From Crossiella sp. CA-258035 (GTDB taxonomy: Bacteria; Actinomycetota; Actinomycetes; Mycobacteriales; Pseudonocardiaceae), in contig NZ_CP116413.1 of the NCBI RefSeq assembly GCF_030064675.1, forward strand, positions 653,001 to 717,000: DNA of 64,000 nt, given 5' to 3'. The translations under genes were made by a program, and so were the position numbers. Under the pieces are notes generated by a model. It made no database searches and was not told where the DNA came from. It saw only the letters and a program-made list of their open reading frames with translations. This document shows, one piece after another, positions 36,018 through 43,843 of the stretch. Every line of letters begins with the position of its first letter. Within the stretch, counting starts at the first letter, position 1.

Positions 36018-37316
36018 TCAGCCCGTGAAGATGTTCTTGGCCTGGTCGGCCATGCCCTTGAGCACCGAGTCCACGTCATTGGGGTTGGTGAGGAAGGCGT
36101 TGATCCCGTTGATGGCCGCGTCGTTGGCGAAGCGCGGGTCGGTGTCGCGGTCCAGGAACTGGGTGATGTGCTTGGCCTCGGCGACGAACTTCACGCACTT
36201 CTTCTGCAGCTCGTTGTAGCCGCTGGTGTCGGCCTTGCCGCTGGCCGCGATGGTCACCGGGTCGGTCTTGAGGTAGGCCAGCTGGGCGGCCGGTCCGGCC
36301 AGGTAGGTCAGCAGCTTGCGCGCGCCCTCCTCGTTGCCGGGCTTCTTGGCCAGCATGAACCCGTCGATCGGGGCCTCGACGGTGTCCGTGCCGAAGGCCG
36401 GGTTGATCTCCGGGAAGGCGAAGAAGTCCAGGTCGTTCAGCTCGTTCTTCATCTGCTGACCGATCTGCTGGGAGCCGACGATCATCATGCCGCCCTTGCC
36501 CTGCTGGATGGTCTGCGCGGCCTCCTGCCACTCCCGGCCCAGCGGGTTCTCCTGGTACAGCGGCAACATCCGCTTCCAGTTGTCGAAGACGTCGCGGACC
36601 TTCTTGCCCTGCCAGTCCTCCTTGCCCGCCATCAGGCTGACGTGGAACTCGTAGCCGTTGGTGCGCAGGTTCAGCTGGTCGAAGGTGCCCAGCTGCGGCC
36701 AGCCGTTCTTCTGCCCCACCGCCATCGGGACCAGGCCGTCGCTCTTCATCTTGTTGCCCAGCGCCAGGAACTGGTCGAAGGTCTTGGGCACCTCGTAGCC
36801 GCGCTGCCGCCAGATGCTCGGCCGGTAGAACACCGCCCACGGGTAGGAGTAGAACGGCACGAAGTACTGCTTGCCGTCACTGCCGGTGGCCGCTTCCTTC
36901 TGCGCCGGGGTGAAGTTGTCGCCAATGGTCTGCCAGAGGCCGGACAGGTCACCGGCCAGGTTCTTGGCCGCGAAGAAGCGCATCCGGTAGCCGGCGAACC
37001 AGGACCAGACGTCGTCCGGCCTGCCCTGCAGGTAGTTGTTGATCTGCTGCTGGTAGGTCTCGTGGTCCTTGGTGTTGATCTTGACTTCGAGGCCGTTCTG
37101 CTGCTTGAAGGTCTCCATCACCGCGGCGATGCCCTCACGCGGCACGGCGTCGGAGTAGTTGGAGCCGAAGGACACGGTCTTGCCGTCACTGGCGGAACCC
37201 CCGGAACCGCAGGCGGCCAGGCCGGGCACGGCGGCCAGCGCGGACGCGCCGAGCAGGCCCTTGAGCACGGTGCGACGGCCGAGCAGCGGGTTGGGCGGTA
37301 ACGGTGAGTTGGCCAT
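36018..37316 (-). CDS. Sugar ABC transporter substrate-binding lipoprotein
   Basis: A 432-residue extracytoplasmic solute-binding protein of the sugar (SBP_bac_1) type. The leader has twin arginines (GRRTVLKGLLGASALA) and a lipobox AVPGLAAC, so it is probably Tat-exported and lipid-anchored. Mature motifs include MMIVGSQQIGQQMKNEL and DGFMLAKKPGNEEGARK. The ATG at 37316 has AGGAG five bases upstream; an in-frame start eight codons earlier lacks support. First gene of the importer operon, divergent from a DeoR regulator. Confidence 0.93.
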   Translation of the reverse strand: MANSPLPPNPLLGRRTVLKGLLGASALAAVPGLAACGSGGSASDGKTVSFGSNYSDAVPREGIAAVMETFKQQNGLEVKINTKDHETYQQQINNYLQGRPDDVWSWFAGYRMRFFAAKNLAGDLSGLWQTIGDNFTPAQKEAATGSDGKQYFVPFYSYPWAVFYRPSIWRQRGYEVPKTFDQFLALGNKMKSDGLVPMAVGQKNGWPQLGTFDQLNLRTNGYEFHVSLMAGKEDWQGKKVRDVFDNWKRMLPLYQENPLGREWQEAAQTIQQGKGGMMIVGSQQIGQQMKNELNDLDFFAFPEINPAFGTDTVEAPIDGFMLAKKPGNEEGARKLLTYLAGPAAQLAYLKTDPVTIAASGKADTSGYNELQKKCVKFVAEAKHITQFLDRDTDPRFANDAAINGINAFLTNPNDVDSVLKGMADQAKNIFTG

Positions 37317-37710
37317 GGTGACTCCTGTCGCGGCTACCAAGACTTATCGAACTATTTCCAACAAAGTTGCGCACAATGTGGTAGCCGCCACAGGCCCCTG
37401 TCAAGGCCAGAAAGCCTCGCATCAGGCCAAGTGGAGCAAGAAGATGCCGGTTCGTTAGCGGGTTCAGATAGGTGAACAAGTCAAACAAGCATCAACAACC
37501 TCCGATGTTCGACTGTGTTTGACGTGTGCGGTTCGCGTAGGTCACCCTGGACGCCGCCAGCCGCCCACCCGTTACTCAGGTCACGAGCCGGTTCGAGGTG
37601 GTGCGTCGGCACGGGTCGCGATCGGGCGAGCCCGTATCGTGACTGGTCGCGATCAACCATCGCGACGCCCCGGCGGGCGGTGTCGCCGCGGCGCGGGAAG
37701 TGGGGTAGAG
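37317..37710. other. Divergent control region, sugar importer and deoR-like gene
   Basis: No separate gene seen. The left side is unusually AT-rich and should hold the importer promoter; the middle holds the inverted repeat at 37480-37523. The right side is open in the frame of the DeoR gene from 37519, so an N-terminally longer regulator cannot be fully excluded. Confidence 0.6.
37480..37523. promoter_or_regulatory. Inverted repeat, candidate DeoR-family operator
   Basis: GTCAAACA (37480-37487) and TGTTTGAC (37516-37523) are perfect 8-base inverted copies 28 bases apart, with related GTGAACA and GTTCGAC steps beside them. They lie between the importer operon and the DeoR gene and are the best candidate for its binding sites. 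Confidence 0.45.
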
Positions 37711-38514
37711 GTGCTCGCTCGGCAGCGGCAGGCGGTGATCCTGGAGGAGATCCGCCGCACCGGCGCGGTCCGGGTCTCCGACTTGGTCACCCGGCTCGGG
37801 GTCTCGGACATGACGGTCCGCAGGGACCTGGACGTGCTGGCCCGCACGGGTCTGGTGGAGAAGGTCTACGGCGGCGCCACCTCGGTGGTCGGACGCAGCA
37901 CCGACGAGCCCGGTTTCGAGGCCAAGTCGGTGCGCCAGCTGCCGGAGAAGGAGTCGATCGCCGCGCTGGCCGCCGGCATGGTCCGGCCGGGCACCGCGAT
38001 CGGCTTGTCCGCGGGCACCACCACCTGGACCATGGCCCGGTTCCTGGACGACGTGCCGGACCTGACCGTGGTGACCAACTCGATCCGGGTGGCCGACGTG
38101 CTGCAGCAGCGCGGGCGCACCGACCGGACCGTGGTGCTCACCGGCGGGGTGCGCACGCCCTCGGACGCGCTGGTCGGCCCGGTGGCCGTGCAGGCGCTGC
38201 GCGCGCTGCACCTGGACGTGGTCTACCTGGGCGTGCACGGGATGGCCCCGCAGGCCGGGTTCACCACGCCGAACCTGAACGAGAGCGAGACCGACCGCGC
38301 GCTGGTCGACGCGGCCAGCAGGCTGGTCGTGCTCGCGGACAACACCAAATGGGGAACGGTGGGCATCTCCACGATCGCCGGCCTGGACGAGGCGGATGTG
38401 CTGATCACTGACGAGGGACTGGGCGCGGAGGCCCGGCAGGTGCTGGCCGAGCAGGTCGGCGAGCTGGTGCTGGCCCCGGTGTCCGCCCGGTCCGGGGACG
38501 AGGAGCTGGCGTGA
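37711..38514 (+). CDS. DeoR-family transcriptional regulator
   Basis: A 267-residue sugar-responsive repressor. The N-terminal winged HTH reads ILEEIRRTGAVRVSDLVTRL and VSDMTVRRDLDVLARTGLVE; the C-terminal DeoR sensor domain has IGLSAGTTTW, TNSIRVADVL, YLGVHGMAP and VLADNTKWG, where sugar phosphates bind in relatives. The GTG at 37711 follows a GGGG stretch and gives the usual N-terminus. Stop and galT start overlap (GTGA). It probably controls galT and the divergent importer. Confidence 0.9.
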   Translation: MLARQRQAVILEEIRRTGAVRVSDLVTRLGVSDMTVRRDLDVLARTGLVEKVYGGATSVVGRSTDEPGFEAKSVRQLPEKESIAALAAGMVRPGTAIGLSAGTTTWTMARFLDDVPDLTVVTNSIRVADVLQQRGRTDRTVVLTGGVRTPSDALVGPVAVQALRALHLDVVYLGVHGMAPQAGFTTPNLNESETDRALVDAASRLVVLADNTKWGTVGISTIAGLDEADVLITDEGLGAEARQVLAEQVGELVLAPVSARSGDEELA

Positions 38515-39599
38515 GGCGCACCACGGCCAAGCTGGCCGACGGCCGCGAGATCATCTACTTCGACGACTCCCCGGAGGCCCCCGCGCGCACCGCGGTGGAC
38601 ACCAGGGACCTGCCGGAGCAGAAGCCCAGCTCGGAGATCCGCCGGGACCCGCTCACCGGCGAGTGGGTGGCCATGGCCTCGCACCGGCAGACCCGCACCT
38701 ACAAGCCACCGGCCGACCTCTGTCCACTGTGTCCGACCACGCCGGGCCGCCCGACCGAGATCCCGGAGGCCGGCTACGACGTCGCGGTCTTCGAGAACCG
38801 CTTCCCGTCGCTGTCCCAGCACGTGCCGGCGGTTCCGTCCACTGTGGACGGTGTGCCGATGGCGGAGCGCCGTCCCGGCACCGGCCGCTGCGAGGTGGTC
38901 TGCTTCACCTCCGACCACAACTCGGCCTTCGCCGCGCTCACCCCGGCCAGGGTGCGCACGGTGGTGGACGCCTGGGCCGACCGCAGCGCCGAGCTGGGCG
39001 CGCTGGCCGGGGTCGAGCAGGTGTTCTGCTTCGAGAACCGCGGCGAGGAAATTGGTGTCACCCTGCACCACCCGCACGGGCAGATCTACGCCTACCCGTT
39101 CGTCACCCCGCGCACCGAGCGCATGCTGGCCACCGCCAAGGCCTACCGCGCCGAGCACGGAACCCACGTCCTCGGCGACCTGATCGAGGCCGAACTGGCC
39201 CAGCAGACCCGCGTCGTGGCCACCAGCGAACACTGGGTCGCCCTGGTCCCGCCTGCCGCCCGCTGGCCGGTCGAGGTCATCCTGGCCCCCCGCCGCCAGG
39301 CAGCCGACATCCCGGACCTGACCGAGCCCGAACGCGACGACTTCGCCACCCTGTACCTGGACGTCCTGCGCCGCCTGGACCGCCTCTACGACCGCCCCCT
39401 GCCCTACATCGCGGCCTGGAACCAGGCTCCGGTGCACGCGCCGAGGGAGCTGTCCTGGCTGCACCTGCAGGTGTTCTCGGTGCTGCGGACCGCGGACAAG
39501 CTGAAGTACCTGGCGGGTTCGGAGTCCGGTATGGCGGTGTGGATCAACGACGCCACCCCGGAACAGATCGCCGAACGCCTGCGCGCCGCCGGAACCTGA
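38511..39599 (+). CDS. galT: Galactose-1-phosphate uridylyltransferase
   Basis: A 362-residue Leloir-pathway enzyme that swaps UMP between UDP-glucose and galactose-1-phosphate. CPLCPTT is the zinc-site Cys pair, TLHHPHGQIYAYPF holds the HxH catalytic His, and FENRFPSLS and YIAAWNQAPVHAPRELSWLH are conserved blocks. Translationally coupled to the DeoR regulator. No galK or galE is adjacent; galU, which makes the UDP-glucose co-substrate, lies about 5 kb downstream. Confidence 0.95.
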   Translation: MRRTTAKLADGREIIYFDDSPEAPARTAVDTRDLPEQKPSSEIRRDPLTGEWVAMASHRQTRTYKPPADLCPLCPTTPGRPTEIPEAGYDVAVFENRFPSLSQHVPAVPSTVDGVPMAERRPGTGRCEVVCFTSDHNSAFAALTPARVRTVVDAWADRSAELGALAGVEQVFCFENRGEEIGVTLHHPHGQIYAYPFVTPRTERMLATAKAYRAEHGTHVLGDLIEAELAQQTRVVATSEHWVALVPPAARWPVEVILAPRRQAADIPDLTEPERDDFATLYLDVLRRLDRLYDRPLPYIAAWNQAPVHAPRELSWLHLQVFSVLRTADKLKYLAGSESGMAVWINDATPEQIAERLRAAGT

Positions 39600-39657
39600 G
39601 GACGGCGCGGAACCTGAGCGGAACTCTCGGCGGAAACACAAGAGAGCCAAAGCTGGG

Positions 39658-39674
39658 TCTCAGCACGTTCTCAG
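39658..39674 (+). promoter_or_regulatory. MprA-box-like direct repeats before pepD
   Basis: TCTCAG at 39658 and again at 39669, an 11-bp step identical in hexamer and spacing to the repeats before mprA. The second copy ends 24 bases from the pepD start. This supports MprA control of pepD in spite of the sugar genes lying between them. Confidence 0.6.
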
Positions 39675-39697
39675 GTCCGGGCCCCACAGTAAGTCCC

Positions 39698-41383
39698 ATG
39701 ACCGAGAACACCCCCGGCGCTCCGGGCCCCAAGCCAGAGCGCCCGCAGCAGTCAGCCGAGGGCACCACCCCCGCGGAGCACACCCCGGACTCGCCATGGG
39801 CCGCCCCGCAGCAACGCGGCCTGGACTCCGGCTTCGGCGAGGCCCCCTCGGCAGCCCAGTCCGACTCCGGCGCGCAGCCGACCCCGGGCGTCCAGCCCAG
39901 CTTCGGCGCGCAGCCCGACTCCGGCACCACCCCCGGCAGCCAGCCCACCTCCGGCAGCCAGCCCACCCCCGGCAGCCAGCCCGCCCCCGGCGGCCAGCCC
40001 ACCCCCGGCGGCCAGCCCACCCCCGGCGGCCAGCCCGCCCCCGGGAGTCAGCCCGGCTTCGGCGCTTCGCCCGGTCACCAGCCCGGGTCCGGTTTCGGCG
40101 GCCAGTCCACCACCGGCCCCCAGCCAAGCCTCGGCGGCCACACCCCCGGCGGCCCCGGCGGCTACCCGCCGCCCGGCGGCCCCGACTACGGCGCCCCCCT
40201 GACCAACCCCCTCGGCGTCCCGGTGCAGACCGTGCAGCCGCAGCGCAAGGCGGGCGGGCGCGGCAAGCTCGTCGCCGGCGCGCTCGCGCTGGTGCTGCTC
40301 GGCGGCGCGATCGGCGGCGGCATCGGCGGCGCGGTCGCCTACAACCTCGCGGGCTCCTCGGCCCCGTCCTCCAGCAACTCGCTCAACGACCCCCGCCCGC
40401 CGGCCAGGGACATCAACAGCCCGGCGCCGCAGGGCTCGATCGAGCAGGTGGCGCAGAAGGTGCTGCCGAGCGTGGTGCAGATCAAGGTCATCGCTCCCGG
40501 CGGCGCGGGCTCCGGCTCGGGCGTCGTGCTCAGCAGTGACGGCATGATCCTGACCAACAACCACGTGGTCGAGGCCGCGGCCAACGGCGGCCAGATCACC
40601 GTGCAGTTCAACGACGGCCGGACCGCCACGGCCAAGATCGTCGGCAGGGACGCCACCTCCGACCTGGCCGTGCTCAAGGCCGACGGCGTCTCCGGCCTGA
40701 CCGCCGCCGAGCTCGGCCGCTCCGACGACCTGCGGGTCGGCCAGCAGGTGGTCGCCATCGGCGCGCCGTTCGGCCTGTCCAGCACGGTCACCAGCGGCAT
40801 CGTCAGCGCGTTGCAGCGCCCGGTGCGCACCGGCGACACCCCGGACCAGAGCACCGTGATGGACGCGGTGCAGACCGACGCCGCGATCAACCCCGGCAAC
40901 TCCGGCGGCGCGCTGGTGGACATGCAGGGCAAGGTCATCGGCATCAACTCGGCCATCCGCACCGCCACCGGCTCGCAGCAGCAGGGCGGCTCGATCGGCC
41001 TCGGCTTCGCCATCCCGGTGGACCAGGCCCGCCGGATCGCGGACGAGCTGATCAAGAACGGCAAGGCCACCCACTCGCTGCTCGGCGTCGGCCTCGGCCA
41101 GCAGCAGCCCGGCGGCGGCCAGCAGCAGCAACAGCAGCAGGTCGCGGGCGCCACGGTCTCCCAGGTCACCCCCGGCGGCGCGGCCGACCAGGCCGGGATC
41201 AAGGTCGGCGACGTGATCACCAAGATCGACAACCGCCGGATCAGCGACGCCGACTCGCTGATCGCCGCGGTCCGCTCCTACGCCCCCGGCACCAAGGTCA
41301 AGCTGACCATCAACACCGGCGGCGGTGACCGCGTGGTCGAGGCGACCCTGGGCAGCCAGACCCTCGACAACGGCGGTCGCTGA
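39698..41383 (+). CDS. pepD: HtrA/DegP-like membrane serine protease, PepD-like
   Basis: A 561-residue envelope protease. About 185 cytoplasmic residues are low-complexity Pro/Gly/Gln sequence with tandem repeats, followed by a TM segment near 190-212 (LVAGALALVLLGGAIGGG), a trypsin-like domain with catalytic His (ILTNNHVVE, ~289), Asp (ATSDLAVLK, ~320) and Ser (NPGNSGGALVD, ~401), and a C-terminal PDZ domain (AGIKVGDVITKIDNRRI). Mycobacterial PepD processes envelope proteins under MprAB and SigE control. The ATG at 39698 starts the coding-type sequence; the frame is open upstream only as a shadow of galT. Gene order with moaB and mscL matches mycobacteria. Confidence 0.93.
   Translation: MTENTPGAPGPKPERPQQSAEGTTPAEHTPDSPWAAPQQRGLDSGFGEAPSAAQSDSGAQPTPGVQPSFGAQPDSGTTPGSQPTSGSQPTPGSQPAPGGQPTPGGQPTPGGQPAPGSQPGFGASPGHQPGSGFGGQSTTGPQPSLGGHTPGGPGGYPPPGGPDYGAPLTNPLGVPVQTVQPQRKAGGRGKLVAGALALVLLGGAIGGGIGGAVAYNLAGSSAPSSSNSLNDPRPPARDINSPAPQGSIEQVAQKVLPSVVQIKVIAPGGAGSGSGVVLSSDGMILTNNHVVEAAANGGQITVQFNDGRTATAKIVGRDATSDLAVLKADGVSGLTAAELGRSDDLRVGQQVVAIGAPFGLSSTVTSGIVSALQRPVRTGDTPDQSTVMDAVQTDAAINPGNSGGALVDMQGKVIGINSAIRTATGSQQQGGSIGLGFAIPVDQARRIADELIKNGKATHSLLGVGLGQQQPGGGQQQQQQQVAGATVSQVTPGGAADQAGIKVGDVITKIDNRRISDADSLIAAVRSYAPGTKVKLTINTGGGDRVVEATLGSQTLDNGGR
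39935..40060 (+). repeat. Seven 18-bp in-frame repeats in pepD
   Basis: Seven consecutive 18-base units encode variants of GSQPTP and GGQPAP in the cytoplasmic tail of the protease. The Pro/Gly/Gln repeat is disordered and can change length without frameshift. Confidence 0.85.
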
Positions 41384-41424
41384 CCCCAAGACCCCCGGTC
41401 ACAGCCACCCGACCGGGCCGATCC

Positions 41425-41472
41425 GCGGCGCCGAAGTCCCGCGAAGCCCCTCTCGCGGAACTTCGGCGCCGC
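41425..41472 (+). terminator. Long hairpin between pepD and moaB
   Basis: GCGGCGCCGAAGT (41425-41437) pairs perfectly with ACTTCGGCGCCGC (41460-41472), and CCGCGA/TCGCGG continues the stem inside after one mismatch: about 19 pairs closing an 8-base loop. No T-run follows. It may end pepD transcripts or protect their 3' ends. Confidence 0.6.
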
Positions 41473-41514
41473 GCACGCACATCCACCAACACCCGGCGAG
41501 GAGAGCCAGCTAAC

Positions 41515-42024
41515 GTGATCGGCATGGAACGCACCGCGCAGCGCCTGGGACGGGCATTGGTCGTGCTTGTGGACGACCGGGTGGCACAGGGGGAGCACGA
41601 CGACACCACCGGTCCGCTGGTGGGCGAACTGCTCGAAGAGGCCGGTTTCATCGTCGACGGCACGGTGGCGGTGGCCGGTGAGGTCACCGACATCCGCAAC
41701 GCGCTCAACACCGCGGTCATCGGCGGCGTCGACCTGGTGGTCACCGTCGGCGGCACCGGCGTCTCACCCCGCGACGTCACCCCGGACGCCACCCTCGGCC
41801 TGCTGGACCGGCCGATCCCGGGCATCGCCGAGGCCCTCCGCGCCTCCGGCCTGGCCGCGGGCGCCACCGACGCGGGCATCTCCCGCGGCGTGGTCGGCGT
41901 CTCCGGCAGCACCCTGGTGGTCAACCTGGCCGGCTCCCGCTCCGCCGTCCGCGACGGCATGGCCACCCTCACCCCGCTGGTCCAGTTCGTGATCGAGCAG
42001 ATCAGCGGCCTGGAGGAGAGCTGA
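41515..42024 (+). CDS. moaB: MoaB/Mog-type molybdopterin-binding protein
   Basis: A 169-residue protein of the MogA/MoaB fold that adenylylates molybdopterin. Motifs: GGVDLVVTVGGTGVSPRDVTPD (the TGGTG-type loop), GIAEALRASG, and VVGVSGSTLVVNLAGSR. GGAG lies about ten bases before the GTG at 41515; an ATG three codons on is an alternative. It matches moaB2, which follows pepD in mycobacteria. A small frame overlaps its stop. Confidence 0.93.
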   Translation: MIGMERTAQRLGRALVVLVDDRVAQGEHDDTTGPLVGELLEEAGFIVDGTVAVAGEVTDIRNALNTAVIGGVDLVVTVGGTGVSPRDVTPDATLGLLDRPIPGIAEALRASGLAAGATDAGISRGVVGVSGSTLVVNLAGSRSAVRDGMATLTPLVQFVIEQISGLEES

Positions 42025-42185
42025 CCACCCCGGAACCCGAGGCGGAACGCCCCCGCCCCGACGTGGCGGAAGTCTTCGGTGAGGTCCTCCCGGACACCAC
42101 CTCGGACGAACGCGACCACCACCGCCCCAACCCCCGCGACGACGACTGGTTCCTGGAGAACCGCCCACCGCACCACGACCGCTGA
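42021..42185 (+). CDS. Possible small acidic protein coupled to moaB
   Basis: A 54-codon frame beginning with CTG that overlaps the moaB stop as CTGA and is preceded by GGAGGAG. It encodes an acidic peptide with FGEVLPDTTSDERD and a DDWFLENRPPHHDR tail; the composition looks constrained rather than random, and a terminator follows. The first conventional start is a GTG at 42063, which would leave 40 residues. Function unknown. Confidence 0.45.
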   Translation: MTTPEPEAERPRPDVAEVFGEVLPDTTSDERDHHRPNPRDDDWFLENRPPHHDR

Positions 42186-42212
42186 CCCGGGACACCGGTA
42201 AGCGGGGGAGCT

Positions 42213-42241
42213 CGGCCAGCCCACAGCTGTTGGGCTGGCCG
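42213..42241 (+). terminator. Terminator after moaB and the small frame
   Basis: CGGCCAGCCCA (42213-42223) and TGGGCTGGCCG (42231-42241) form a perfect 11-bp stem with a 7-base loop, followed by TTCTGTTGT, a classical intrinsic terminator. Confidence 0.8.
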
Positions 42242-42722
42242 TTCTGTTGTGCGGGGAGGGCGGGTGGAGCGGTGAGCGGGGCGGGCCGGTGATTGGGACG
42301 GGGCGGTGATTGGGCGGGCGGGGGCGGTGGCTCGGCGGGTCTTGGCGGCGGAACTGGGCTTGGCTGGTGCTCGATCGTGGCGGCCGCGAGACGGGATCGG
42401 GTTCCGGGCGCGGGTGGTCACTCACCGCACGGGTGGCCGGGCGGTGAGGCTGGTGGTTGGGCAGCCGGGCGGTGGGGATGGCCGGTGGCCCGGTGGCTGG
42501 GCAGCTGAGCAGGAGGGTGGCTGGCTGGCCGGGCGCGGGTCGGGATGGTGGTTGGCCGGGGCGGGACAGTGGCTGGGCAGTTGGTCGGTGGGGCGGTGGT
42601 TGGCTCGCCGGGTGCCGGGTGCCGGGTGCCGGGTGCCGGGTGCCGGGTGCCGGGTGGGCGGTTGGGTTGGGGGTTGCCGGTCCTGGCCGGGGCTGGGGTG
42701 GCCAGGACCGGGCAGGGGACGG
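42242..42722. other. Gene-free, strongly G-rich spacer before mscL
   Basis: About 480 bases with extreme G over C on the plus strand, made of short runs such as GGTGGCTGG and GGGCGG plus the heptamer array at 42607. Open frames here translate to Gly/Trp/Arg-rich low-complexity sequence and lack ribosome sites, so I see no gene. G-run density makes G-quadruplex formation plausible. Confidence 0.7.
42607..42655 (+). repeat. Seven tandem copies of a GCCGGGT heptamer
   Basis: Seven perfect head-to-tail copies of GCCGGGT in the gene-free spacer. Each copy supplies a GGG run. The array is too short and lacks spacers, so it is a simple tandem repeat, not a CRISPR. Confidence 0.95.
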
Positions 42723-43124
42723 TCAGGAGGTCTTGTTCTGGTTGCGGAGCAGGTCGCGGATCTCGGTGAGCAGTTCGACGTCGGTGGGTTCGGCGGGGCC
42801 TGCCTCCTGGCCGCGCTTGCGGCGTTCCTGGATCTTCTGCATGGGCAGGACCAGGAGGAAGTAGACGACCGCGGCCACGATGACGAAGTTGATCGCGGCG
42901 TTGATCACCGAGCCGAGGTCGATGAACGTGGCCTCCTTGCCGGAGATGATGTGGAAACCCAGGCCCTTGGCCGGGTCCGAGCCGCCGATGGAGTTCACCA
43001 GGGGCAGGATGAGGCTCTTGGTGACGGCGGTGACGATGGCGGTGAAGGCGGTGCCGATGACCACGGCCACGGCCAGCTCGACCACGTTGCCGCGCATCAG
43101 GAAGTCCTTGAAACCCTTGAGCAT
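42723..43124 (-). CDS. mscL: Large-conductance mechanosensitive channel MscL
   Basis: A 133-residue channel that opens under membrane tension and rescues cells from osmotic downshock. MLKGFKDFLMRGNVVELAVA is the N-terminal amphipathic helix and start of TM1; VINAAINFVIVAAVVYFLLV is TM2; a charged C-terminal helix bundle follows. Its start shares a base with the stop of the SAF-domain gene, so they are coupled. The position opposite moaB matches mycobacterial gene order. Confidence 0.96.
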   Translation of the reverse strand: MLKGFKDFLMRGNVVELAVAVVIGTAFTAIVTAVTKSLILPLVNSIGGSDPAKGLGFHIISGKEATFIDLGSVINAAINFVIVAAVVYFLLVLPMQKIQERRKRGQEAGPAEPTDVELLTEIRDLLRNQNKTS

Positions 43125-43756
43125 TAGCGCAGCGTAATCGCCACCGATCGGGTGAGTGACGAGGTGGCCACCTTGGCCGCGTCCTGCCTGGGTACCGCGA
43201 TCAGGGCCATCCGGTGGCCGTCGGCGCCCTCGGCCTTGGGGCTGAGCACGGTCAGGACGGTGGCGGCCTCGGTGAGTAACTCGGGTGGGTCGGCGGAGAA
43301 GACGTCCACCTTGGCGCCGGGGGTGAGCAGCTCGGTGACGGCGGGGTCGGACAGGCGGACCGGGACCGCGGTGGCGTCCTTGCCCGCGGCCACGGCGGTC
43401 AGGTGCGGGCCGGTGAGGCTCAGGTCGGTGAGCGGTTCGCCGCGGCGGGCGGCGCGGGCCAGCAGGCGGCCCTGGGCCGCGGCTGGCTCGGTGAGGGCGC
43501 CGTCGGGGACGGCGTCGGCCGGGTGCTGGGACTGGCGGAGGTCAGCAGGGGTCAGCTGGGTGCCGGGGGACAGGTCCTTGGCGGCGAGCAGGACCGGTGT
43601 GGTGCGTGGGCCTGGACTGCCTGGGCGCAGCAGCAGGGCCAGGGCGAGCAAGGTGAGGCAGGCCGCGGCCAGCTTGCGCAGGGCCGGTGGCCTGGTCCAC
43701 GGCAGGCGGGTCAGCAGGGTGCGGAGTCGGTCCCAGGGGGTTCGGTCGAGGGGCAT
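43124..43756 (-). CDS. SAF-domain protein (CpaB/RcpC-like)
   Basis: A 210-residue protein with one N-terminal membrane anchor (LAAACLTLLALALLLRPG) and an extracytoplasmic SAF domain (VLLAAKDLSPGTQLTPADLR, then ARRGEPLTDLSL). This is the fold of CpaB/RcpC proteins, which help assemble Flp-type pili, but no other pilus genes are nearby. It overlaps mscL by one base and probably shares its transcript. Function unknown. Confidence 0.75.
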   Translation of the reverse strand: MPLDRTPWDRLRTLLTRLPWTRPPALRKLAAACLTLLALALLLRPGSPGPRTTPVLLAAKDLSPGTQLTPADLRQSQHPADAVPDGALTEPAAAQGRLLARAARRGEPLTDLSLTGPHLTAVAAGKDATAVPVRLSDPAVTELLTPGAKVDVFSADPPELLTEAATVLTVLSPKAEGADGHRMALIAVPRQDAAKVATSSLTRSVAITLR

Positions 43757-43843
43757 GGCTCGACGTTAGGGCTCCTGGGAGCGGGGTGGGGGTGGCCGCC
43801 GGGGGAGCTGTGGACAACCCGGTGGCTGTGGATAACTCCGGGG

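Noticed and set aside
38663-39697. N-terminal extension of pepD into galT
   Set aside because: Shadow of galT; coding character in this frame begins at the ATG at 39698.
39752-41389. A 545-codon minus-strand frame opposite pepD
   Set aside because: Gly/Ala/Asp-rich shadow of the protease gene without family motifs or ribosome site.
42607-42655. GCCGGGT array considered as a CRISPR
   Set aside because: Units are 7 bases, directly adjacent, with no spacers and no cas genes.
43124-43756. Flp pilus locus
   Set aside because: The SAF-domain protein stands alone; no secretin, ATPase or pilin genes accompany it.
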